Positions 1 through 7,090 of a stretch of 64,000 nt of DNA are shown here, one piece after another; the first letter of the stretch is position 1, and each line of letters begins with the position of its first letter. Source of the stretch: Pumilibacter intestinalis (GTDB lineage Bacteria; Bacillota; Clostridia; Christensenellales; Pumilibacteraceae); NCBI RefSeq assembly GCF_943193005.1, contig NZ_CALPCH010000007.1, forward strand, positions 1 to 64,000, in the 5' to 3' direction. Under the pieces are notes generated by a model. The model saw nothing but the letters and a program-made list of their open reading frames with translations. It ran no database searches and was not told the DNA's origin. A program made the position numbers and the translations under genes.

Positions 1-75
1 CCTCGGCTCCATGAGGCTTAACTTCCGTGTTCGGTATGGGAACGGGTGGGTCCCTCACGATATCGTCACCGCAAT
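1..75 (-). rRNA. rrf: 5S ribosomal RNA, 5' portion (runs off the window)
   Basis: Read on the minus strand the sequence carries the universal 5S core CCCATACCGAACACGGAAGTT, with the GTGACGATA 5' stem region before it. The 5' end is placed near base 75; the 3' part lies outside the window. No 23S gene precedes it: the upstream neighbour is a lipoprotein gene, and a sigma-70-type promoter lies just before it. It is therefore the first gene of its transcript, either a lone 5S or the head of a 5S-first rRNA operon. Confidence 0.9.
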
Positions 76-106
76 GGTACTGTGCCTTTTCGTTCACAGC
101 TTGATT

Positions 107-135
107 ATTCTATCATATGCGGCGAAATAAGTCAA
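107..135 (-). promoter_or_regulatory. Promoter of the 5S rRNA transcript
   Basis: On the minus strand TTGACT (130-135) and TAGAAT (107-112) are separated by 17 bases, placing the start about 25 bases before the mature 5S. Confidence 0.65.
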
Positions 136-171
136 CCGTTTTTATGTAATTGACAAAAAAATTTTTGCAAA

Positions 172-843
172 TTATATTACGCATATTTCGGCGTTATAAA
201 CTTTGGTGTTGTAATTCTTGTTTTTGAGAACGGCGGTAACTTTGTATTTGCCGCGGTCCACCACGAAATACGGGAACTCTTCCGCTACAATTCTCGGCGA
301 CTCGCGCACCAAATACTGAATAGTTGTTCCCTCGGGCAGATTACCGCTTACGAGCACGCAGTGCGGGTCGCCGTCGTAAGCGAAAGTTGCGTTTTCGAAA
401 ATAACGCCCTTGAAATCGGCTCTTTTAATGTTTATCATTGTTTTGAGCGTGAGCGTTCTGTAACCCTCGCCCGAAAGCGTTGCTTCGGCAACATAAATAT
501 ATGCGTCTACGCCCACGTTATTGAAATACGAAACCGTAACGCCTTCGGGCAACTCGCCCGCTATTTCGGCTACGTGTTCTTTCCCGTCGTATTCCGCGGT
601 TACGGAAGGAAATTCTATGCCCGTTATTTCCTTTAATACGGAATTATCGGGAGGAATTTCGCCGTCGGAATTTACGGGCGGGTCGTCGGGATTATTCGGC
701 TCGAGATTGTCGGGGTTGGGAGTTTCGGGATTTTCTACGTCCGTACTCGGCATTTTAACATGCGTAAGTTCGCAAGCTGAAAAACTTGCAACGGCAAAAA
801 TAATAAATACGAACGTAAAAACAAAAACCCTGAACTTCTTCAT
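172..843 (-). CDS. Putative lipoprotein with two MBG/Ig-like modules
   Basis: 223 residues. A signal peptide ends in a lipobox (SFSAC) with lipid-modified Cys24. A Pro/Asn/Asp-rich linker follows (about 30-65), then two related beta-sandwich-like segments (about 73-138 and 140-223), each with an F..YDG..H....G.LPEGT/V pattern typical of MBG-type bacterial Ig modules. It would sit on the outer face of the membrane. It follows psd by 30 bases with an AGGAGC ribosome site, so it is probably the last gene of the lipid-synthesis transcript. Its ligand is not evident. Confidence 0.7.
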   Translation of the reverse strand: MKKFRVFVFTFVFIIFAVASFSACELTHVKMPSTDVENPETPNPDNLEPNNPDDPPVNSDGEIPPDNSVLKEITGIEFPSVTAEYDGKEHVAEIAGELPEGVTVSYFNNVGVDAYIYVAEATLSGEGYRTLTLKTMINIKRADFKGVIFENATFAYDGDPHCVLVSGNLPEGTTIQYLVRESPRIVAEEFPYFVVDRGKYKVTAVLKNKNYNTKVYNAEICVI

Positions 844-873
844 TTATCTTGCTCCTTTCGTTTTATATACGCT

Positions 874-1728
874 TTATTGTTTCGTCGTCTTTTTTTGACC
901 TATTCTCTCTCCGCACTTAACAACGGTTTCGTTGCCGTCCTGCGTGTTTGCGAAAAATTCTTCGTCAAGCTCGAGTTTATCTTTCTCTATAAGCAACACA
1001 ATCGTAGAACCGCCGAACTCGAACTTTCCTTTCTCCTCTCCTCGGGAAAAACTCCCCTTTCCGTGATTGTTGGAAATTCTTCCCACCATCATTGCGCCCA
1101 CCTCTACCTGCGTTACGTCACCGAAATTTTCGGTGTGCATAACCGTGTATTCTCGGCAGTTCTCCGCAAAAACTTTGCGGGCGTCGAGCGCGACGGGCTG
1201 AACCGTATGGAGTCTGCCCTTAATAAATACGTTATCTTCCTTTTCGCAATTGTCTAAATAAAAATATCTGTGATAATCGGTTACGGCAAGGCGGAACACT
1301 ATACACAGTCCGCCCTCGTATTTTGCCGCAAGCTCGGCACTACGCAACAGCGTTTGGGTGTTGTAAACGTAGCCTTTTATTTCGAACGTGGAGTGCGGAG
1401 TTATGCGGTATGCGCTCACTTTGGAATCGCACGGGGATATAAACGAGTGGGGGTTCATATCGAAGGGGCGAAGCTCGGGCTTAATCCTGCGGGTGAAAAA
1501 CGCGTTGAAACTCTTGTAATCCTCTTCTATATACTCCGACATATCTATGCCGTTCTTTTTTACGTACTTTTTAATGCGGTGCTTGCTAAGCCTGCCGTCC
1601 ATGTATTTGCCGACGAGTTTGGAAACAAACCTGCCGCTGAGTATTCTCAGTAGCGGCAATCCCCATTTGCTCCTATACATAAAGCGCAGACTTTTGGGCG
1701 GAGTCCCCTCTTTGTGTATCTCTCTCAT
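874..1728 (-). CDS. psd: Phosphatidylserine decarboxylase proenzyme
   Basis: 284 residues. It decarboxylates phosphatidylserine to phosphatidylethanolamine at the membrane. The self-cleavage site is visible as FGGST (Gly240-Ser241), where Ser241 would become the pyruvoyl group of the alpha chain; the other expected catalytic residues are Asp101 (SPCDS) and His153 (YHRYF). It lies 7 bases after pssA, which makes its substrate, so the two form the standard PE branch. Length and motifs look complete. Confidence 0.93.
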   Translation of the reverse strand: MREIHKEGTPPKSLRFMYRSKWGLPLLRILSGRFVSKLVGKYMDGRLSKHRIKKYVKKNGIDMSEYIEEDYKSFNAFFTRRIKPELRPFDMNPHSFISPCDSKVSAYRITPHSTFEIKGYVYNTQTLLRSAELAAKYEGGLCIVFRLAVTDYHRYFYLDNCEKEDNVFIKGRLHTVQPVALDARKVFAENCREYTVMHTENFGDVTQVEVGAMMVGRISNNHGKGSFSRGEEKGKFEFGGSTIVLLIEKDKLELDEEFFANTQDGNETVVKCGERIGQKKTTKQ

Positions 1729-1735
1729 AACAAAC

Positions 1736-2458
1736 CTACTTTTTGAAAATGGGTATATCGCTCGGGTGAGGCGGCTTTAACTGGTGGAACACAAGCCCCT
1801 TTACGGTAAGGAGAACGGCGAGCAGAACCGCAACAATGGTTATGGCAACGAGTATGCCGCGCGGCTTGAGTTTGGGAACGCGGAAACGGAGCACGAACAG
1901 CACCGCAATGAGCAAAAGCGCAAACGCCATAATGAGTCCCGACACGAAATACAGCTTTTCGCTGTGCCAAAAGAAGCTCGCCACCATCCAAAATATGGGG
2001 TACGCTATGGCAACCGCCGTTACGGGGAGTCCTTCGTATTCTTTTCGCACTCCCCCCCCAAGCTGTTCGCTGTTTCGGCGCATCTCCTCGGTTACGTTGA
2101 AATAGGCAAGACGAATGAGTGCGCACAGTATGAATATAACGAATACGGGTATGTAGTACCATCTGTCCATGCCCATGCCGTAGCCTATCATGGCGGGCGC
2201 GACTCCGAACGCTATCAAATCCGAAAGCGAGTCTATTTGCTCGCCGAACATACACTCTTCCGCGGTGCGGTTTTTGCGGGTGCGGGCAACAGTTCCGTCA
2301 AACGCGTCGCACACGCCCGACACAAGCAAACAAATCACGGCAATCCAAGTGTGCTGAACAGCGGAAAAGCACATGCCTACAATCGCGGCAATAACCGAAA
2401 TATAAGTGAGCACTACTCCGTAATGCCAATATCCTATTATTTTTCCTTGCTTTTTCAT
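1736..2458 (-). CDS. pssA: CDP-diacylglycerol--serine O-phosphatidyltransferase
   Basis: 240 residues, multi-pass. It condenses CDP-diacylglycerol with serine. The CDP-alcohol phosphotransferase signature is present: D54-G55, A58-R59, G72, D76 and D80 (DGTVAR ... GEQIDSLSD). The gap between the AR pair and the Gly is 12 residues rather than the usual 8, an insertion in an otherwise intact site; the PssA-like FGVAPAM follows. Psd is directly downstream and a flippase-like protein upstream, which fits a phospholipid block. Confidence 0.88.
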   Translation of the reverse strand: MKKQGKIIGYWHYGVVLTYISVIAAIVGMCFSAVQHTWIAVICLLVSGVCDAFDGTVARTRKNRTAEECMFGEQIDSLSDLIAFGVAPAMIGYGMGMDRWYYIPVFVIFILCALIRLAYFNVTEEMRRNSEQLGGGVRKEYEGLPVTAVAIAYPIFWMVASFFWHSEKLYFVSGLIMAFALLLIAVLFVLRFRVPKLKPRGILVAITIVAVLLAVLLTVKGLVFHQLKPPHPSDIPIFKK

Positions 2459-2493
2459 AGGCTTCTCATCTTATTTTGCGTATTTTCTCGTTT

Positions 2494-3762
2494 TTATTTC
2501 GTTGTTTCGTCATTTTCCGACAAGATTTGCTCTTTTTGCTCGGGTTCACTCTGCTCTTTTTGTTGTGCGGGCTTGTCCTCGAGCTCGGGCAAGGGCTGTT
2601 CGCTCGCAAGAGTATCGCCCGCTTGCTCGGGATTTGCAATCTCCGCTTGCTCGGCAGACAATTCGGTTTGTTCTGCCGGCAACTCGTTTTGCTCGGCGAT
2701 ATCCGCGGCGAGCCGCAACCGTTTTCTGCGCATGAGCATGCCGTGATAGGTAAGCGTGATAACGCCGCTCAACGCCATGCTTATATAGTAAGATATAACG
2801 CGCGTAATCATCATGGCTACCAAAATAAACGCTTTGTCGTATCGCAAGATAAAAATATGCAAATACAAAAACTCGAACGCGCCCACGCCGCCGGGAAGCG
2901 GGATAAAGTTGTATCCGAGCGTAACGTACGCCTGCATTACGAGTATTTCCAAAAACGGCACGTCGTTGCGCCCCGCCATGCACACAAAGCATGTAACGAG
3001 CATTTGGGAAGCGCGTTGAATTATATTGAACAGGAGCACAATCGCAAAGAGAGCGCGATGCTCTCTCAACGCCGACAGGCAACCTTTGTACTTGTCTATT
3101 ACGCCCTGCAATCTGCCGCGCCATTTCTCCGCCTTTTTGATTATGCGGATTTTATGCAACAGCGTAATTATTCCGCTTCCGCACTTGTAAATAAAGCCGG
3201 GGCAAAACATGCACATTATGCAAAACGCAAGCAACAAACTTTGGAATACGAGTCCCGCGAGCACCAAAAATTTCACGAACGCGCCGAACCCCACGAACAT
3301 TACGGGATTTATTATAAACGCCGCAAGTCCGAGCACTATTATAGCTCCCGTATAAGCTATGAGATTGAACACGAGAGCGAAAGTCGCCGAACCGCCGGGC
3401 ATGCCGTCTTGCACCATGTAATACGCAGAAGCGGGTTGCCCGCCAGCCGCGCTGGGCGTAATGGCGGAATAGTACACGTCGGACGCCGAATACACCACCG
3501 AAGAACGGAATTTGCACTTATGCCCCAAGGTGCGGCATATAACGTGCAAGCTGAGAGCTTCGAACAAAATATAGGCGAGCATACAGCCGAAAGCCACAGC
3601 CAAAAACCAAGGATTGCTCGAAACGAGAAAGTCGGCAATGCTCTTAAAATCGAGTTCTCGGTTGCTCAGGCAAAGTATTACGAGCGTGATACCCACAAGC
3701 AATACGAGAAAAGCAATATTGAGTAACTGCTTTTTTACGCTTTTGGATATTTTTTTGCCCAT
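2494..3762 (-). CDS. Lysylphosphatidylglycerol synthase TM / UPF0104-type membrane protein
   Basis: 422 residues with roughly eight hydrophobic segments over the first 340 residues. The pattern TPSAAGGQPASAYYM and the later PLPGGVGAFE are typical of the flippase-like domain shared by MprF N-termini and stand-alone YbhN-type proteins. No lysyl-transfer domain follows; instead there is a hydrophilic tail (about 345-422) rich in Glu and Gln with loose ELPAEQ/ELSAEQ repeats. It heads the pssA-psd block, so a role in moving lipids between leaflets is an inference. The start has an AAGGAG site. Confidence 0.75.
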   Translation of the reverse strand: MGKKISKSVKKQLLNIAFLVLLVGITLVILCLSNRELDFKSIADFLVSSNPWFLAVAFGCMLAYILFEALSLHVICRTLGHKCKFRSSVVYSASDVYYSAITPSAAGGQPASAYYMVQDGMPGGSATFALVFNLIAYTGAIIVLGLAAFIINPVMFVGFGAFVKFLVLAGLVFQSLLLAFCIMCMFCPGFIYKCGSGIITLLHKIRIIKKAEKWRGRLQGVIDKYKGCLSALREHRALFAIVLLFNIIQRASQMLVTCFVCMAGRNDVPFLEILVMQAYVTLGYNFIPLPGGVGAFEFLYLHIFILRYDKAFILVAMMITRVISYYISMALSGVITLTYHGMLMRRKRLRLAADIAEQNELPAEQTELSAEQAEIANPEQAGDTLASEQPLPELEDKPAQQKEQSEPEQKEQILSENDETTK

Positions 3763-3782
3763 TGAAAACTCCTTTACTAATT

Positions 3783-3812
3783 ATTATACCCCTCGCCGCA
3801 CATCTTTGTCAA
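3783..3812 (-). promoter_or_regulatory. Promoter of the lipid block
   Basis: TTGACA (3807-3812) and TATAAT (3783-3788), 18 bases apart on the minus strand, followed by an AAGGAG ribosome site and the ATG at 3762. Confidence 0.75.
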
Positions 3813-3854
3813 GTACTATACGCTTGCTTTTCGCCTCTGCGAAATATAACGCGC

Positions 3855-3886
3855 AATAAAAAAGACGGCGCGTTGTCGCTCCGCCT
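3855..3886 (-). terminator. Rho-independent terminator of glycan locus A
   Basis: On the minus strand GGCGGAGC and GCGCCGTC (one mismatch, one G-T pair) flank a 6-base loop and are followed by TTTTTTATT. It lies just beyond the last permease gene. Confidence 0.7.
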
Positions 3887-3901
3887 TTTCGCGTTGTTTT
3901 T

Positions 3902-4753
3902 TCAGCCTTTCACGCTCCCCATGGTTACGCCTTCTATAAGACTTTTTTGGAACAGGAAGAAGAGCAGTACGCACGGCAACATCATCAACAGCCCTACCGC
4001 CATCTGCACGTTGGGGAACTGCCATTGCCAAAATTCGGGGTCTAAGCTCTTCATGTATATGCCGAGCGACAGCGTATAGTAGCTCTCCCTACCCGACATC
4101 TGCAAATACATCAAAGGACCCATTAGGTCGTTCCAACAGCCGAGAAAGGTTATAACCATTACGTAAGTTACTATGGGCATGCACATGGGAAGCACTATGC
4201 GCCAATATATAGTGAACTTGTTCGCGCCGTCTATCTTAGCCGCTTCGCACACGGAGTTGGGAACGCCTTTCATGTACTGCCGCACCAAAAATATGTTGGT
4301 TGCGCCGCCGCCGAAAAAGGCGGGCACGATGAGCGGCAACCAACTGCCTATCCAGCCCCAATTATAGTACTGCGAAAACAGTTGCAACTGCATGCACACC
4401 GCGGGTAGCATGAGCGTGGCTATAACTATGCCGAACACAACGCTCTGCCCCTTGAACTTTACTTTGCTGAACCCGTAGGCGCAAAGCGTAGAGCTTACGG
4501 CAGTGCCCGCTATGGTAAGCCCCGCAACTATAAGAGTGTTTATAACAAGTTGCACAATGCCGCCGTCTACCGCGTTTACAAAGCCGCTTACGCCCCACTC
4601 CACGGGAAAGAACCTCGGAGCGAACACAAAGTCGTCGGCGGTAAAGGCGCGCAACACCATTACGAACACGGGGAACAAAAACAGTGCCGCAACAACGGAA
4701 GTTACTATATATTTCGCGGTCAAAGTCACGCGCTTTTTTGCGGAAGCCGTCAT
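3902..4753 (-). CDS. Carbohydrate ABC transporter permease (MalG type), locus A
   Basis: 283 residues, about six membrane helices. The cytoplasmic EAA loop that contacts the ATPase is visible (EAAKIDGAN, then RIVLPM). The protein ends with EGVTMGSVKG, as second sugar permeases usually do. It starts one base after the partner permease stops and has a GAGGAGG site. Last gene of locus A. No ATPase gene is encoded here, so a shared MsmK-type ATPase elsewhere is expected. Confidence 0.9.
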   Translation of the reverse strand: MTASAKKRVTLTAKYIVTSVVAALFLFPVFVMVLRAFTADDFVFAPRFFPVEWGVSGFVNAVDGGIVQLVINTLIVAGLTIAGTAVSSTLCAYGFSKVKFKGQSVVFGIVIATLMLPAVCMQLQLFSQYYNWGWIGSWLPLIVPAFFGGGATNIFLVRQYMKGVPNSVCEAAKIDGANKFTIYWRIVLPMCMPIVTYVMVITFLGCWNDLMGPLMYLQMSGRESYYTLSLGIYMKSLDPEFWQWQFPNVQMAVGLLMMLPCVLLFFLFQKSLIEGVTMGSVKG

Positions 4754-4754
4754 G

Positions 4755-5669
4755 CTACACGTCCTCCTCGTAGTAAACCCACTTGTTGAACTTAAACGTA
4801 ATTCCCGCTATAACCGCTATGATTACGAAAAGTATCCAACTCATTGCGCTGCCCATTCCGAGGTTGCCCATTTCCACTATTTTGGAATACACCTGCCCCA
4901 CGTAAAAGTCGAGCGCGTCTGCGTTGAGATGCGTTCGCACCACTATCGCCGAAGCATACGTTTGCAACGAATTTACCACCGATAATACGAGGTTGTAAAA
5001 TATCATGGGCGTGCACATGGGGATTATTATGCGGAAAAGCACGGTACGGTATTTCGCGCCCTCTATCTCCGCCGCCTCGAACATTGCGTTCGGTATGGCT
5101 TTAATCTGCGCTATCCACAGCACCATATTGCCGCCGAGCGTGAACAACCCCATCAACACGAACGACAGCATTGCCGTGTCCTCGCTGTTGAAAAACGCGT
5201 ACTTGCCCACGCCTATCGTTTCGAGTATCTGATTTATATGACCGTAACTCTGCGTTAGGTCGTTCCACAAATATCCGCTTATAATCATGGGAATAAGCAC
5301 GGGCAGATATATGAGAGTGCGAAACACGCGCACCCCCTTAAACTCGCGAGCGAGCGGCAACGCGAGCATAAAGCCGAGCACCATATATAGCGGAATCGTA
5401 ACGAGCGAGTAAAGCACGGTTACTTTGAGCGCGTGCCCCGCTTTAGCCCACTCGGTAGTGAATACGGCAACGTAGTTGTCAAGCCCCACGAAAGCCTGCG
5501 GCGACGACGAAACCATAGTGTTGTATTCGGTGAAAGAGTAGTAAAGGCTGGAAACCATGGGCATCAAGGTAAACAGTATAATTCCGAGCACGCACGGCAC
5601 AACGAACAAAAAGCTCGTTAAGTTGTCCGCAACCTTGAACTTGCGGCGTTCTTTTGCGTTGAGAGCCAT
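4755..5669 (-). CDS. Carbohydrate ABC transporter permease (MalF/UgpA type), locus A
   Basis: 304 residues. A hydrophilic N-terminus precedes six predicted helices; the EAA loop reads EAAEIEGAK with RIIIPM after it. It is the first permease of the importer pair and lies between the binding protein (2-base gap) and the second permease. Substrate is unknown; the linked glycosidase-like enzyme suggests an oligosaccharide. Confidence 0.9.
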   Translation of the reverse strand: MALNAKERRKFKVADNLTSFLFVVPCVLGIILFTLMPMVSSLYYSFTEYNTMVSSSPQAFVGLDNYVAVFTTEWAKAGHALKVTVLYSLVTIPLYMVLGFMLALPLAREFKGVRVFRTLIYLPVLIPMIISGYLWNDLTQSYGHINQILETIGVGKYAFFNSEDTAMLSFVLMGLFTLGGNMVLWIAQIKAIPNAMFEAAEIEGAKYRTVLFRIIIPMCTPMIFYNLVLSVVNSLQTYASAIVVRTHLNADALDFYVGQVYSKIVEMGNLGMGSAMSWILFVIIAVIAGITFKFNKWVYYEEDV

Positions 5670-5671
5670 TT

Positions 5672-7081
5672 TTACGCGTTCGCTCCCGCAAGTTTGTAGT
5701 TTTTCATGCGCCCGAACACCTCGTTCGCCTTAGCAGCGAAATCGGTTTCGAAATTGCCGCCGCCGTACTGTATGCAATACGTAACGAGCGAAACAAGTTC
5801 CTTATCCACCGAAATGTTGTACGCGGGCGCAAACAGTTTGGAGTCGTTAAGCCCCACTATATCGCCGCCGAAATCGGTGAAAGCCGTGTGATTGCGAGTC
5901 ACCGAGCCTGTGTTTCCGTACGTAGTCCACACGCCGCTGTTTTTAAGTTGCGATATGGCGGGCACCAAAAGTCCCGATTCGCTGAGCGCGTTTTGTCCCG
6001 CTTCGCTCACGATAAACTTTAATAGCTCCCAACAGTATTCGCTTATCTTCTTGCCCTTAAACTCCTTTTCCGCCGCGCGTTTGGTTATGGCATAGCCGCC
6101 GCACCCCACGCCCGACACCTCGAACGGCGAAGGCAAAAAGTCGTAATCCACCGAGGCGGGAATATTCGCAACCTCGGGACGAACGGCAAGCCACATGCCC
6201 GCCATCTTCTTATTGAACAGGCTGGAATTGGTGTCGGACGGGTCTACCAAACCGCTCTCGTAAAAAGTTTGATAAAATCTCTTATACGCGCTCACCGACT
6301 CCGCGCTCCTGTACGCGCATATGGCTTCCATGTCGCTCGCCGAGGTATCGAACATTTCGCCGCCGAAAGATTTAAGTATGCCCGTAAAGTTAGACATTTT
6401 CACCGCGTCGAGCTCGAGCGGGAAAGCGGAACGCAAAAATCCTATGCGCACGTCTTCGTCGGTTTCGGTAGATGTGGCGTACGCGCTCTTGAGCGCGTTG
6501 CACGTTTGCAAAAACTTTTCGTAGTTCCAATTTGCCTTTAACTCTTCGTAGTCTATTCCCGCCCTCGACAAGTGCGACTTATTCACAAAAATAATGGGAA
6601 TATTGTAGTCGCGCGGCATGAACCAGTAGCCGTCGTCGTCAAAAGAGTGATGAGTCGATTCGAGCAAAACGGGATAAATGCCGCTCGTTGCGAAATCGAA
6701 CGTATCGTCGGCTTCGTCGAAATCTTTCAGGTTCAAAAAGTGCCCCGCGCCCGAATATCCCGCGTGTTGGTCGCCCGCCGTCCATACTATATCCGCCCAG
6801 TTATCGTTGCGAACATAGTTGGTCATTGCCGTTTCGTAGCTCGTGTACACGTTTATGCGCACGTCCACGTCAGAGTGCGTTTCCTCAAACGCCTTTTCGA
6901 GCCGCTCGAACGATTTCTTTTCCGAGCTGAGCATGGCAACGGTGATAACCGCTTTGTCGCCGTTTCCCGCGCCGCCGCCCGAGCCTGCGGGCAAAAGTCC
7001 GCAACCCGAGAGAGCGAACGCGCAAAATATCGCCGCCGCCACACAGCACGCAAAATTCGTAAGTCTTTTGCAAAGTTTCAT
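5672..7081 (-). CDS. Family 1 sugar-binding lipoprotein of an ABC importer, locus A
   Basis: 469 residues. Signal peptide with lipobox ALSGC, then a Gly-rich linker and a periplasmic-binding-protein fold (ITVAML...FEETHSDVDV). Motifs of this group include a PRDYN segment near residue 170, matched by ARDYN in the locus B protein. It would capture the sugar outside the membrane and hand it to the two permeases downstream. Start chosen at the ATG with an AAGGAG site. Confidence 0.9.
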   Translation of the reverse strand: MKLCKRLTNFACCVAAAIFCAFALSGCGLLPAGSGGGAGNGDKAVITVAMLSSEKKSFERLEKAFEETHSDVDVRINVYTSYETAMTNYVRNDNWADIVWTAGDQHAGYSGAGHFLNLKDFDEADDTFDFATSGIYPVLLESTHHSFDDDGYWFMPRDYNIPIIFVNKSHLSRAGIDYEELKANWNYEKFLQTCNALKSAYATSTETDEDVRIGFLRSAFPLELDAVKMSNFTGILKSFGGEMFDTSASDMEAICAYRSAESVSAYKRFYQTFYESGLVDPSDTNSSLFNKKMAGMWLAVRPEVANIPASVDYDFLPSPFEVSGVGCGGYAITKRAAEKEFKGKKISEYCWELLKFIVSEAGQNALSESGLLVPAISQLKNSGVWTTYGNTGSVTRNHTAFTDFGGDIVGLNDSKLFAPAYNISVDKELVSLVTYCIQYGGGNFETDFAAKANEVFGRMKNYKLAGANA

Positions 7082-7090
7082 ATCTACTCC

